Counted from the first letter of the stretch, positions 8,192 through 16,553 are shown. The stretch: 31,203 bases of DNA from an uncultured Eubacteriales bacterium (GCA_900546515.1 URDG01000031.1:1-31203); one strand, 5' to 3'. Program-made: numbers and translations. Notes: generated by a model from the sequence alone, not told the origin.

Positions 8192-8220
8192 AGCCGCCGC
8201 CCAAGTACAGGGCGGCGGCT
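8192..8220. terminator. Bidirectional terminator between fhs and kimA
   Basis: An 11-bp perfect stem, AGCCGCCGCCC (8192-8202) and GGGCGGCGGCT (8210-8220), with a 7-base loop. The plus side is followed by CTTTATATATTTAT and the minus side by TACTTTATTAAAAAAG, so it can serve both convergent genes. Confidence 0.8.
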
Positions 8221-8245
8221 CTTTATATATTTATATATCGGTCTT

Positions 8246-10081
8246 TTATACAAGGTACGGCACCGTGAATACGTTCACGTTGCGGTTTTTCTCCAGCTGT
8301 GCCGAGAGGCGCTGCGAGGTCTGATTGTGCAGGAACTTTTTCAGCGGATTCGTCACAACGAGCGCGCCCATCATCACGGTTATGCTCTGGTGCTCGGGCA
8401 GGTTCCCGGCCTCCTCCGTGACATGGTTGAGAAGCACCTCGTTGGTGTTGCGGTAGGCTGTGACCTCATAGACAAAATGAAGCCCAAGACCCAGCTCCTC
8501 TATCTGCTTTTTGAGCCTGAGCGCGCGCTCTTCATCGGAGGTCACATTGTACAGCTCAATATCCTCAAAGCCGCAGCCGAGCGCACAGTTGAGAGTTTTT
8601 ATAAACGATCTGTTGAGCGACTGGACGGGCAGAATGACCTTGCCGGGGCGGACGTTGCCCACGAGCGCTTTCGCCTCATCCATGGAGCCGATGCGCAGAT
8701 CGTCCGAGACCTTGCTGTAATGCCGCTTGATCTGCAGCATTGTGTAGACAAACAGCGGGATGATAATGACGACGACCCAGGCGCCCTCGGCAAAGCGGGT
8801 TATGGCGATGACAAGGCACACTACAGCGCATATCACGGTGCCGAGTGCGTTTATAACGGCCCTGTGCCTCCAACCTTCGGGCTTTGCCTTTGCCCAGCGC
8901 ACGAACATGCCCGCCTGTGAGATCGTGAACGACACGAATACGCCCGAGGCGTAGAGCGGGAGCAGCGTGTGAGTATCGGCATTGAAGAGGAAGATGAGCG
9001 CGGAGGCGGAGAGGAATATCAGCAGCACGCCGTTTGAAAAGTTGAGCCTTGTGCCGCGCTGAGTGTAGCGGCGGGGCATATAGCCGTCGCGCGCGACCAT
9101 TGCCAGCAGCAGCGGCATACCGGCGTAGGCGGTATTTGCCGCGAGCGAGAGGATAACGACGGTTGCAATCTGAAATATGTAGAACCATACGCTGCCGCTG
9201 CCGAACACGGCGGAGGCAAGGCTCGCTATCGCGGTCATGCCCTCCTCAGGCACGATATGGTAGATGTCCGTCAGAACGGCGACGCTGATGAAGGTCACGC
9301 CGACTATGCCCGCCATGAGGCTCAGCACGAGCTTTGCGTTTTTTGCCGAGGGCTCCCGGAAGGACGGGACGCCGTTGCTGACGGCCTCCACGCCGGTCAG
9401 CGCCGTGCAGCCGGAGGCGAAGGCGCGCAGTATCAGAAACACGCTCACATCGCCTGCGGTCTCCATCACGGCGGCGGACTCCGGCGGCTCGTAGCCGAGC
9501 GCAGCGCGCACAAAGCCCGTGATTATCAGCACGAATATGGAGAGAATGAAAAAGTATGTCGGCACGCCGAACATGACCGCCGATTCACGCATGCCCCTGA
9601 GATTTCCCCATGTCAGCAGACACACAATGAAAAACGCGATCCACGCCTTATACGGCGCGAGCGCGGGGAGAGCGGACACGACGGCCGCCGCGCCGGAGCA
9701 GCTGGACACGGCCACGGTCAGGATATAGCCGACCGAGAGAGACGAAGCCGCAACGAGCCCCGGTATCTCGCCGAGATTGTCCGCGCCGACGATGTATGCG
9801 CCGCCGCCCTGCGGATATGCGTCGATAGTCTGCCGGTAGCAGAACACGAGGATCAGCAGCAGCGCGATTATCGCGCACATGATGTAGATGAGCGTATGCG
9901 ACGCCAGAAGCCCCATTACGGGCAGCAGCACCATGAGTACCTCTTCTCCGGCGTAGGCGACGGAGGATATGGTGTCGCTGGAATAGATCGGCAGGCCCCA
10001 CAGCACGGGGAGCTTCTCGTCGTTGAGGTCAGAGTCCTTCAGCGGCTTGCCGATGAGCAGGTCACGAAGTCTGGTTTTCAT
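8246..10081 (-). CDS. kimA: KimA-type (APC/KUP-like) potassium transporter
   Basis: KimA (formerly YdaO) is a high-affinity potassium importer of the APC superfamily in the cytoplasmic membrane. The 611 residues are close to the 607 of B. subtilis KimA. The N-terminus (LPVLWGLPIYSSDTISSVAYAGEEVL) shows the unwound first helix, AYPQGGGAYIVG follows helix 2, and about 12 membrane segments run to about residue 450. A cytoplasmic C-terminal domain of about 160 residues follows (KVILPVQSLNRS onward). ATG at 10081 has GGAG 5 bases upstream; an in-frame TTG 27 bases earlier is less likely. The c-di-AMP riboswitch upstream supports the assignment, since this class commonly controls kimA. Other APC permeases would be the alternative. 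Confidence 0.9.
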   Translation of the reverse strand: MKTRLRDLLIGKPLKDSDLNDEKLPVLWGLPIYSSDTISSVAYAGEEVLMVLLPVMGLLASHTLIYIMCAIIALLLILVFCYRQTIDAYPQGGGAYIVGADNLGEIPGLVAASSLSVGYILTVAVSSCSGAAAVVSALPALAPYKAWIAFFIVCLLTWGNLRGMRESAVMFGVPTYFFILSIFVLIITGFVRAALGYEPPESAAVMETAGDVSVFLILRAFASGCTALTGVEAVSNGVPSFREPSAKNAKLVLSLMAGIVGVTFISVAVLTDIYHIVPEEGMTAIASLASAVFGSGSVWFYIFQIATVVILSLAANTAYAGMPLLLAMVARDGYMPRRYTQRGTRLNFSNGVLLIFLSASALIFLFNADTHTLLPLYASGVFVSFTISQAGMFVRWAKAKPEGWRHRAVINALGTVICAVVCLVIAITRFAEGAWVVVIIIPLFVYTMLQIKRHYSKVSDDLRIGSMDEAKALVGNVRPGKVILPVQSLNRSFIKTLNCALGCGFEDIELYNVTSDEERALRLKKQIEELGLGLHFVYEVTAYRNTNEVLLNHVTEEAGNLPEHQSITVMMGALVVTNPLKKFLHNQTSQRLSAQLEKNRNVNVFTVPYLV

Positions 10082-10131
10082 TTTTTCTCCTTTGCTCCCG
10101 ATGGACAAGGGTACACACGGTTATGCCGGGG

Positions 10132-10167
10132 CAAAACAAAGCGCTGTATTCCGCATGAAATACAGCG
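10132..10167 (-). terminator. Riboswitch expression-platform terminator
   Basis: On the minus strand CGCTGTATT and AATACAGCG (10159-10167 and 10142-10150) form a 9-bp stem with an 8-base loop, followed by CTTTGTTTT. It lies between the riboswitch aptamer and the kimA ribosome binding site, so it is the likely off-switch when c-di-AMP is bound. Confidence 0.8.
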
Positions 10168-10197
10168 TAATAATCGTATGCAGGCGCAAAGACGCCT

Positions 10198-10372
10198 ATG
10201 TATCCCTCTTACGCTGACGAGATTAGCTGTCGGATTCGGAGAAGAAGGTTCCCCTATCGCCTGAGCGAATTCACACCAAGGACACACGCTGTGCCCGATT
10301 GGACAGACGGCCGCCCGATCCGGTTCTCCCGCTGCCGCACGTGCGGCATTAAGCATATTATTGCTTGCAGCG
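10198..10372 (-). promoter_or_regulatory. c-di-AMP (ydaO-yuaA) riboswitch aptamer
   Basis: The minus-strand leader carries the class signatures in order: GCGGGAGAACCGGAT, then TTGGTGTGAATTCGC, then GATAGGGGAACCTTC, and CCGAATCCGACAGCTAATCT followed by CGTCAGCGTAAGAGGGA. These match the conserved ydaO core (GAACC, GGGGAACC, CCGACAGCUAA, AAGGGA-like end). CGCTG near 10368-10372 can close the structure with CAGCG, so the aptamer would begin at the transcription start. The family binds two c-di-AMP molecules and usually switches expression off. Outer limits are approximate. Confidence 0.92.
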
Positions 10373-10374
10373 CG

Positions 10375-10403
10375 AATATAGCAGAACGTTTCCGCTTTGT
10401 CAA
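10375..10403 (-). promoter_or_regulatory. Promoter of the riboswitch-kimA transcript
   Basis: On the minus strand -35 TTGACA (10398-10403) is a perfect match, with a 17-base spacer and -10 TATATT (10375-10380). Transcription would start near 10368, at the 5' edge of the aptamer. Confidence 0.88.
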
Positions 10404-10410
10404 TAGCCTT

Positions 10411-10429
10411 TTAACGAAGTCTTAACGAA
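10411..10429 (-). repeat. 11-bp-period direct repeat just upstream of the kimA -35
   Basis: TTCGTTAA occurs twice on the minus strand (10422-10429 and 10411-10418), separated by 3 bases, giving one helical turn between copies. It ends 7 bases upstream of the -35 box. Tandem half-sites with an 11-bp period are typical of OmpR/PhoB-family activators; assigning a regulator here would be a guess. Confidence 0.45.
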
Positions 10430-10462
10430 TCCCGGAGATCTGCGCATTTTTGCCCGGCAGTG

Positions 10463-10500
10463 TAAAAAAGCCCCCGCACCGCAGGTAATGCGGCGCGGGG
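10463..10500 (-). terminator. Intrinsic terminator of trkA-trkH
   Basis: On the minus strand a 12-bp GC-rich stem (10489-10500 with 10472-10483, one G-U pair) and a 5-base loop is followed by GCTTTTTT (A-run at 10463-10468 on the plus strand). The G-U pair forms only in the minus-strand RNA, which supports the orientation. It ends 18 bases after the trkH stop codon. Confidence 0.92.
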
Positions 10501-10517
10501 ACGAACGCATATTCAGC

Positions 10518-11957
10518 TCAATTTCTGCGCCAGAGAGTCGGACTTGCAAGGATAACGAGCGGGTATATCTCCAGCCTGCCGAGCAGCATCACGATCGTGA
10601 GAACGATCTTGGAAAATGTCGAGAATATTGCGAAATTGCCCGTCGGGCCGATGATGGAGAGGCCGGGGCCGATATTCGACATGGACGAGAGCGCGGCGGT
10701 GAAGTTCACGGTTAAGTCGTAGCCGTCTACGGAGATCAGGAGTCCTGCCACGACGATTATGAGTACATACAGGAAGAAGAAGCTGTAGACCGCCTTTGTC
10801 GTCGCAGCGTCCACGCGCTTGCCGTCCATCTGCACGCGGCGCACCTCGCGCGGGTGCAGCATCTGAACGACGTCCGCCCCGGCGGTCTTTACAAGCAGCA
10901 TGACGCGGCTGAGCTTGAGACCGCCGCCGGTGCTGCCCGCGCAGCCGCCGATGAACATGAGCAGCACGAGTATATACTGCGCGTACTCCGGCCACTGCAC
11001 GAAATCGACCGTGCCGAAGCCCGCGGTGCTGACGATGGACATCGTGTTGAAAAAGGCATGCCTGAGCGCGGTGCCGAAGCCGCCGTACATTTTGCTTATG
11101 CCGGCGGCTATGCTGAGCGTTGCCGCAGCGATAAGTGCGAAGTAGCAGTGCAGCTCCTCGCTCTTGAGAGCCTCCTTCACCTGCCCGATTATGACAAAGT
11201 AGTAGAGGTTGAAGTTTATGCCGAAGAGCACGAGGAAGAACGCGATCACCATTTCTATGTAGAGACTGTTGAATGCAGCGACGCTGGCCGCGCGCGTGGA
11301 AAAGCCGCCGGTACCGGCAGTGGCAAAGGCGTGCAGCAGCGCGTCATAAAAGCTCATGCCGCCGAGCATGAGCAGCACGGTTTCGATTATGGTGAGCGCG
11401 CCGTAAATGAAATAGAGTATCCTTGCGGTCTCACGGGCGCGCGGAACGAGCTTGCCCACGGTCGGCCCGGGGACCTCTGCGCGCATTATATGCATGGAGT
11501 GCTCGTCGCCGGTCGGCAGCACCGCCATTATGAACACCAGCACGCCCATACCGCCGATCCAGTGTGTGAACGAGCGCCAGAACAGGCCGCCGCGGCTGAG
11601 AGCTTCGACGTTGGGCAGTATGGATGAGCCGGTCGTGGTAAGGCCGGAGATGGTCTCGAACACCGCGTCCACATAGTCGGGGATGTCCCCGCTTATGACG
11701 AAGGGCAGTGCCCCGAAAAGCCCCATGAATATCCATGCAAGGCCGACGGCGGCGTACCCGTCGCGCGAGGAGATGGCAGATGTGCGCGGCTTGAAGAGCA
11801 GCAGTATCCCGCCGGCCGCGCCCGTCGCCGCGATGGAGATCACAAAATTCATGACGTTCTCGCCGTAGCAGAGCCCGGCAATGAGCGGGAAGACCATGAG
11901 CGCGGCGAATATGAGCAGTACAGTCCCGAGTATACGGGCAATCATTCTGGCGTTCAT
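10518..11957 (-). CDS. trkH: TrkH/KtrB family potassium channel subunit
   Basis: TrkH forms the membrane pore of the Trk potassium uptake system. The 479 residues are typical and hydrophobic throughout, with the repeated membrane-pore-membrane pattern. Pore-loop signatures are visible: TTTGSSILPN (first), TAGTGGFSTR (second), VSTAGFGTVDF (third) and GGCAGSTGGGLKLSR (fourth). The start codon overlaps the trkA stop codon (ATGA), and GAGGG lies upstream, so the two subunits are translationally coupled. It is followed by a strong terminator. A sodium-coupled role is possible for this superfamily. Confidence 0.95.
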   Translation of the reverse strand: MNARMIARILGTVLLIFAALMVFPLIAGLCYGENVMNFVISIAATGAAGGILLLFKPRTSAISSRDGYAAVGLAWIFMGLFGALPFVISGDIPDYVDAVFETISGLTTTGSSILPNVEALSRGGLFWRSFTHWIGGMGVLVFIMAVLPTGDEHSMHIMRAEVPGPTVGKLVPRARETARILYFIYGALTIIETVLLMLGGMSFYDALLHAFATAGTGGFSTRAASVAAFNSLYIEMVIAFFLVLFGINFNLYYFVIIGQVKEALKSEELHCYFALIAAATLSIAAGISKMYGGFGTALRHAFFNTMSIVSTAGFGTVDFVQWPEYAQYILVLLMFIGGCAGSTGGGLKLSRVMLLVKTAGADVVQMLHPREVRRVQMDGKRVDAATTKAVYSFFFLYVLIIVVAGLLISVDGYDLTVNFTAALSSMSNIGPGLSIIGPTGNFAIFSTFSKIVLTIVMLLGRLEIYPLVILASPTLWRRN

Positions 11958-13318
11958 ACTTTACCCTCGAGAATACCGTCAAGCGTTTTGAGCCTGCCTG
12001 CGGCGGAGACTATGATGGCATGATCGCCGGCAAGTATCTGCGTGCTGCCGTCGGGGATGATGCTTTTGCTGCCGCGGATAACGGCACATATCAGCACGCC
12101 GCGCTTGAGATGCAGATCCCTGAGCGTCTGCCCCGTGCAGGCGGAGTCCTCGCCCACGGTGAATTCCAGCGCCTCGATCTTGCCGTCGGCAAGCTTGTAG
12201 AGCGTCTCCATGCTGCTGCCCATGGAGTTGTTGAGAGCGCGCACGTAACGGGCCAGCTGCTGGGCGATAAGCTCCTTGGGAGAGACTATGCAGTCAAGTC
12301 CGGAGGCCTCGAGAATATCCGTGAAGTGCTCGCGGTTGACCTTCGTGACGATGGTGCCGACGTCGCACCGGCGCGCATACATCGAGGTCACTATATTGTC
12401 GCCGTCGTTGCCGGTCAGCGCCACGAAAGCGTCCGCCGTGCGGATGCCCTCCTCCTGCAGCACGTCGCTCTTCGTCGCGTCGCCGCAGATTATGGTAGCC
12501 TCGGGGATAAGGTCGCACAGCGCGTCGCAGCGGCTGCGGTCGCGCTCTATGACAGTCACGGTCATGCCCGCGTCCTGCAGGAGCGACGTCAGGTACACGG
12601 CGATGCGCCCGCCGCCCATTATCAGCACATGGCGCACGGGCTTTTTGAGCTTACCGGCGGCATTGAAAAACTTCCTGAGCTCACGCGCCTGGCCGGTTAT
12701 GCTCAGTTTGTCGCCCCCGCGCAGCACGAAGTCGCCGTTCGGGATGTAGACCTCGCCGCCGCGTTCGACGACGCTGACCAGCACCGCCGCGTTTATCAGG
12801 CCGTGCAGGCTCTTCAGCTCCACACCGTCGAGCTTTTCGCCCGGAAGCACGCGGTGCTCGACGATCTCCACGCTACCCTTTGAAAAAACGTCCACCCGCG
12901 CGGCGCTGGGGAAGCGCAGAATGCGGGAGATCTCCTTTGCGCACTCGTACTCGGGGTTGACAATCATTGAAAGCCCCAGCGTCTCGCGCAGAAAGCCCGT
13001 CTGGCTCATGTACTCCGGGTCGCGGATGCGGGCGATGACATGCTCTGTGCCGAGCTTGCGCGCGGCGATGCCGCATATCATATTCACCTCGTCGCTCCTT
13101 GTGGCGGCGACGAGAAGACCGGCATCCGCCGCACCGGCGCCTATCAGAGATTCGGGATTCGTGGCGTTGCCCTCGACGCATATGACGTCGAGCCCGTTTG
13201 AGACCTGATTGATAACGTCGCTGCTTTTGTCTATGACGGTGATGTCGTGACCCTCCTGAGCCAGCGTCTGCGCCACGGCAAAGCCGCTTTTTCCAGCTCC
13301 AGCGATGATGACTTTCAT
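11954..13318 (-). CDS. trkA: TrkA, cytoplasmic NAD-binding regulatory subunit of potassium uptake
   Basis: TrkA gates TrkH in response to nucleotides. The 454 residues contain two RCK_N/RCK_C repeats. The first Rossmann fold starts MKVIIAGAGKSGFAVAQTLA with an acidic residue at D30, and the second starts at about 230 with HVLIMGGGRIAVYL and ends in VIERD. RCK_C domains lie at about 140-215 and 370-450. Two-repeat TrkA is the usual partner of TrkH. Some RCK_C domains (KtrA, CabP) bind c-di-AMP; this cannot be judged here. ATG at 13318 has GGAG 10 bases upstream. Confidence 0.95.
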   Translation of the reverse strand: MKVIIAGAGKSGFAVAQTLAQEGHDITVIDKSSDVINQVSNGLDVICVEGNATNPESLIGAGAADAGLLVAATRSDEVNMICGIAARKLGTEHVIARIRDPEYMSQTGFLRETLGLSMIVNPEYECAKEISRILRFPSAARVDVFSKGSVEIVEHRVLPGEKLDGVELKSLHGLINAAVLVSVVERGGEVYIPNGDFVLRGGDKLSITGQARELRKFFNAAGKLKKPVRHVLIMGGGRIAVYLTSLLQDAGMTVTVIERDRSRCDALCDLIPEATIICGDATKSDVLQEEGIRTADAFVALTGNDGDNIVTSMYARRCDVGTIVTKVNREHFTDILEASGLDCIVSPKELIAQQLARYVRALNNSMGSSMETLYKLADGKIEALEFTVGEDSACTGQTLRDLHLKRGVLICAVIRGSKSIIPDGSTQILAGDHAIIVSAAGRLKTLDGILEGKV

Positions 13319-13360
13319 TTTATATATGCTCCATAAAAATTATTTTTAAATTATTAATTT

Positions 13361-13389
13361 ATAATAGCATAAATTTTTTGATATGTACA
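13361..13389 (-). promoter_or_regulatory. Promoter of trkA-trkH
   Basis: On the minus strand an extended -10 (TGCTATTAT, box 13361-13366) lies 17 bases from TGTACA (13384-13389), which matches four of six -35 positions. The leader of about 40 bases is very AT-rich and has no riboswitch-like structure. Confidence 0.6.
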
Positions 13390-13394
13390 GAGCC

Positions 13395-13424
13395 TTGAAT
13401 AGTGCACATGGCTTGTGCTATAAT
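13395..13424 (+). promoter_or_regulatory. Promoter of the DUF2461 gene
   Basis: TTGAAT (13395-13400), an 18-base spacer and TATAAT (13419-13424) preceded by TGC, an extended -10. Its -35 lies 5 bases from the -35 of the divergent trkA promoter. Confidence 0.7.
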
Positions 13425-13477
13425 CTTTTTTCAAAGACATGTACGGCGGTACGGCCGGGAAAGAGTTTGGCAGAGAT

Positions 13478-14140
13478 ATGTTTGAAGGCTTTACACCCAA
13501 AACCGGCGAATTCCTCTGGGAGCTCAGCTTCAATAATGAGCGCAGCTGGTTTATGGCACATAAGGATGAGTTTGAGGACGTGCTGAACCGTCCGTTCAAG
13601 GCCCTCGCGGCGGATACCTTCGCACTGACGGAAAAGCAGTTCCCGCAGCTCGGCTGCAAGCTGCACGTCGCGCGCATATACCGCGACGCACGGCGGCTGC
13701 ACGGACGCGGGCCGTATAAGGATCACCTGTGGTTTTCCATAAAGCGCGGGGATATACTCCTTGAGGGGCCTATGTTCTGGTTTGAGATAGGCGCGGCGGA
13801 TTACAGCTATGGCATGGGCTTTTACAGCGCCACACCGGCGCAGATGGCCGCCTTCCGCAGCAGCATCGACGCGAACCCCTCCCGCTTTGAGCGGCTTGCC
13901 GCAAAGGTGGATACGCTCGGCTTTGAGGTCACGGGCGAGGAGTACAAGCGCCCCAAGGGCGACCTCGGCGAGCTTATAAACAAATGGTACAACCGCAAGC
14001 GCATGGGACTTGAGCGCAGCATGGACTTCGGCGGCGAACTGTATTCGCCGGCTCTGCCGGAAACGCTGGCCGCGGCTTACGCCAGGCTCATGCCCATGTA
14101 TGAGTATTTCGCCGAGGTATACCACAGCTCCGGCGAATAA
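13478..14140 (+). CDS. DUF2461 family protein
   Basis: A 220-residue protein of the DUF2461 (TIGR02453-like) family, whose biochemical role is not established. It shows the family's opening pattern MFEGFTPKTGEFLWEL, the NNERSWFMAHKDEFE stretch, ARIYRDARRLHGRGPYKDH (about 74-92) and the middle segment MFWFEIGAADYSYGMGFY. The start at 13478 is chosen because the family begins here, although the ribosome binding site is weak (GGAAAGAG at a long spacing). An ATG at 13439 would add 13 unrelated residues and has no better site. It is probably followed by the glycosyltransferase in one transcript. Confidence 0.85.
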   Translation: MFEGFTPKTGEFLWELSFNNERSWFMAHKDEFEDVLNRPFKALAADTFALTEKQFPQLGCKLHVARIYRDARRLHGRGPYKDHLWFSIKRGDILLEGPMFWFEIGAADYSYGMGFYSATPAQMAAFRSSIDANPSRFERLAAKVDTLGFEVTGEEYKRPKGDLGELINKWYNRKRMGLERSMDFGGELYSPALPETLAAAYARLMPMYEYFAEVYHSSGE

Positions 14141-14152
14141 CGAAAACTGTTT

Positions 14153-14170
14153 ATGCGGCCTTCGCCGCAT
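14153..14170 (+). other. Hairpin abutting the glycosyltransferase ribosome binding site
   Basis: A perfect 7-bp stem, ATGCGGC (14153-14159) and GCCGCAT (14164-14170), with a CTTC loop, ends at the first base of the GGAGG site. No T-run follows. It may modulate translation or mRNA stability between the two genes. Confidence 0.4.
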
Positions 14171-14181
14171 GGAGGAATACG

Positions 14182-15216
14182 ATGGAAGCAAAGGTTTCGG
14201 TAATAATCCCGGCCTACAACGCAGAAAAGGATATAGAGCACGCCGTGAACAGCGTGCTCGGACAGACCCACAGCGACCTTGAGCTCATAGTGGTGGATGA
14301 CGGATCGAGGGACGATACCGCTGCGGTGGTGTCGGCGCTCGCGCAGAACGAGCCCCGGCTGCACCTTGTGCGCATCCCGAATTCCGGCCCTGCCGTCGCG
14401 CGCAACCGCGGCATTGAGGCGATCAGTCAGGACGCGGACTATGTGATGTTCGTCGATGCGGACGATTACATTGTGCCTGACGCGATAGAGTACGCGCTGA
14501 CAGCGGCCGAAAAGGGCGCGGAGCTTGTGCTCATGGGCTTTACGATAACAAATCCCGACGGCAGCCGGCGCGACTATTTCGAGCGGGAAGCGGTATATGA
14601 TGCGGACAGCCTCGGCGAGGCTCTGCCGCGCCTGTATATGGCCAACATGCTCAATCAGGTCTGGGCAAAGCTCTTTTCCGCACGGCTCATCCGCGACGGC
14701 GGCATGCGCTTTCTCGACTACCGCTGGGGCGAGGACAGGCTGTTCGTTTTCGACTGTCTTGAGCATGCGGCGAAGGCCGCCGTGCTCCCGGAGTGCAGGT
14801 ATTTTTATGTGATGCATGAAGGAGAGAGCCTTATATCGCGCTTTTATGACCGCAAGCCCGCCGCCTGCTGCCTTGCCGACAGCCGCATGCAGCAGTTGTG
14901 CAGCATTTTCGGCACAAAGGACGACACCCCCTGCCGCTACATGTTCGTCAAGAGTATCTTTTCCTGCATGACGAACATGTTCTCGCCAAGCTGCACGCTC
15001 GACTACCGCGGCAAGCGCGAATATGTCCGCTCGATACTCAAAAACCAGCAGGTGCAGCAGCGCAGCCGCAGGGTATACGGCGGCGCGCCGGTACGGATAA
15101 TGTGCGCCGTGATGCACACAAGGATCATATGGCTCAACATGTTCATGTTCCGCGCGGTCGCCTTTACCGGCAGGCATGCGCCGAAGATATTTATGAGCCT
15201 CAAGCACAGAAAGTAG
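14182..15216 (+). CDS. Family 2 glycosyltransferase
   Basis: A GT-A-fold sugar transferase of 344 residues, probably acting at the inner face of the membrane on a polysaccharide or lipid acceptor. It shows VSVIIPAYNAEKDI (5-18), VVDDGSRDDT (37-46) for nucleotide-sugar binding, GPAVARNRGIE and the metal-binding VDADDY (91-96), and later WGEDRLF. There is no strong membrane anchor; the C-terminus is basic. GGAGG is 6 bases upstream of the ATG. Donor and acceptor cannot be predicted. It sits alone between unrelated genes, not in a capsule or teichoic acid cluster. It is 22 bases upstream of the MalY/PatB gene and probably cotranscribed with it. Confidence 0.88.
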   Translation: MEAKVSVIIPAYNAEKDIEHAVNSVLGQTHSDLELIVVDDGSRDDTAAVVSALAQNEPRLHLVRIPNSGPAVARNRGIEAISQDADYVMFVDADDYIVPDAIEYALTAAEKGAELVLMGFTITNPDGSRRDYFEREAVYDADSLGEALPRLYMANMLNQVWAKLFSARLIRDGGMRFLDYRWGEDRLFVFDCLEHAAKAAVLPECRYFYVMHEGESLISRFYDRKPAACCLADSRMQQLCSIFGTKDDTPCRYMFVKSIFSCMTNMFSPSCTLDYRGKREYVRSILKNQQVQQRSRRVYGGAPVRIMCAVMHTRIIWLNMFMFRAVAFTGRHAPKIFMSLKHRK

Positions 15217-15238
15217 ACACACAGACAAGGAGAAAGAA

Positions 15239-16435
15239 ATGAAATACGATTTTACGACCGTTCTTGACCGCCATGGCCGCGATTCCGAGGCTTTTGACAA
15301 GATCCCGTTTGCCGGAGTGCGTCCGGACGAGGGCTTTGACGTTATCCCGATGTGGGTAGCGGACATGAGCTTCCCCTGCGCGCCGTCGGTCATGAATGCG
15401 ATATATAAGCGCATGGAAATGCCGAACTTCGGCTATTTTGAGCTGCCGAAGGAGTATTTTGACTGCATTATTGACTGGCAGAGCCGCAGAAACGGCGTCG
15501 AGGGGCTCCGGCCGGAGCATATCGGTTATGAAAACGGTGTGCTGGGCGGCGTGAGCAGCGCGGTGCAGGCTTTCTCCGCTCCCGGCGACAAGATACTCGT
15601 CCACTCCCCCACCTATGTCGGCTTTACGCACACGATGGACGACACGGGCCGCATCATAATCCACAGCGAGCTCAAGCGCGATGAAAACGGTATCTGGCGC
15701 ATGGATTATGAGGATATGGACCGCAAGCTCAAGGAAAACAACATTCACCTCGCCATCTTCTGCTCGCCGCACAATCCCTGCGGCAGAGTGTGGGAGCGCT
15801 GGGAGATAGAGCGTGCAATGGAGGTCTACGCCGCGAACGATTGCGTCGTCATATCCGACGAGATATGGTCGGATATAATCATGCCCGGTCACAGGCACAT
15901 TCCCACGCAGTCCGTCTCCGAGGATGCGAGAAACCGCGTCATAGCTTTCTATGCGCCCAGCAAGACCTTCTCCCTTGCGGGACTCGTCGGCTCCTACCAT
16001 ATAATATATAATAAATATCTGCGCGACCGTGTAGTCAGGCAGAGCGCCATGACCCACTACAACGACCTCAACGTTCTCTCCGTGCGTGCGCTGACCGGCG
16101 CGTTCTGCCGTGAGGGCGAGGAGTGGGCGGAGGAGATGATCTCCGTCATTGACGAAAATATCGGCTATGCCTGCAAATTCATATCCGAAAACTTCCCCGG
16201 CGTCAGCTTTATGCGCCCGCAGGGCACATACATGCTCTTCCTTGACTGCGGCGAATTCTGCCGCGCCAAAGGCATCACGATAACCGAGCTTCAGCACCGC
16301 GGCATCCGCTGCGGCGTCATATGGCAGAACGGCGAGGCTTTCATCTATCCAAACTCCATCCGCATGAATCTTGCCCTGCCGAAGTCACGCCTTATCGAGG
16401 CCATGGACCGGCTGAAAAAATACGTGTTCATCTGA
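15239..16435 (+). CDS. MalY/PatB family PLP-dependent aminotransferase (putative cystathionine beta-lyase)
   Basis: A fold-type I PLP enzyme of 398 residues, the normal length. Family members with this pattern cleave C-S bonds in cystathionine or cysteine. The N-terminus has IPMWVADMSFPCAPSV. The region at 172-183 is AIFCSPHNPCGR, the PLP-pocket VISDEIWSD is at 204-212, and the Schiff-base lysine is K242 in APSKTFSLAGL. The C-terminal arm has RMNLALPKSRL. AAGGAG precedes the ATG. The name reflects sequence pattern only; E. coli MalY also has a regulatory role, and the true substrate is not known. It is followed by two strong terminators. Confidence 0.9.
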   Translation: MKYDFTTVLDRHGRDSEAFDKIPFAGVRPDEGFDVIPMWVADMSFPCAPSVMNAIYKRMEMPNFGYFELPKEYFDCIIDWQSRRNGVEGLRPEHIGYENGVLGGVSSAVQAFSAPGDKILVHSPTYVGFTHTMDDTGRIIIHSELKRDENGIWRMDYEDMDRKLKENNIHLAIFCSPHNPCGRVWERWEIERAMEVYAANDCVVISDEIWSDIIMPGHRHIPTQSVSEDARNRVIAFYAPSKTFSLAGLVGSYHIIYNKYLRDRVVRQSAMTHYNDLNVLSVRALTGAFCREGEEWAEEMISVIDENIGYACKFISENFPGVSFMRPQGTYMLFLDCGEFCRAKGITITELQHRGIRCGVIWQNGEAFIYPNSIRMNLALPKSRLIEAMDRLKKYVFI

Positions 16436-16456
16436 TAAAACGATAAAGCAGTGCTC

Positions 16457-16489
16457 ACGTCCCCGGCTCGCTTGAGCCGGGGACGTTTT
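16457..16489 (+). terminator. Intrinsic terminator after the MalY/PatB gene
   Basis: A 12-bp perfect stem, CGTCCCCGGCTC (16458-16469) and GAGCCGGGGACG (16474-16485), with a GCTT loop is followed by TTTTC. Confidence 0.92.
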
Positions 16490-16520
16490 CGGCCTACGGG
16501 GAAGTCCTTGTTGTTATACG

Positions 16521-16541
16521 GCGGGAATATCCCGCTTTTTT
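16521..16541 (+). terminator. Second, tandem intrinsic terminator
   Basis: GCGGGA-ATA-TCCCGC (16521-16535) is followed directly by six T bases (16536-16541). It backs up the stronger terminator about 35 bases upstream and insulates the MFS promoter just beyond. Confidence 0.8.
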
Positions 16542-16553
16542 GCGCTTTTGCCC

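Noticed and set aside
9257..10264. Long plus-strand open frame opposite kimA and its riboswitch
   Set aside because: His/Arg/Glu-rich composition is typical of an antisense shadow, and it runs through the conserved riboswitch.
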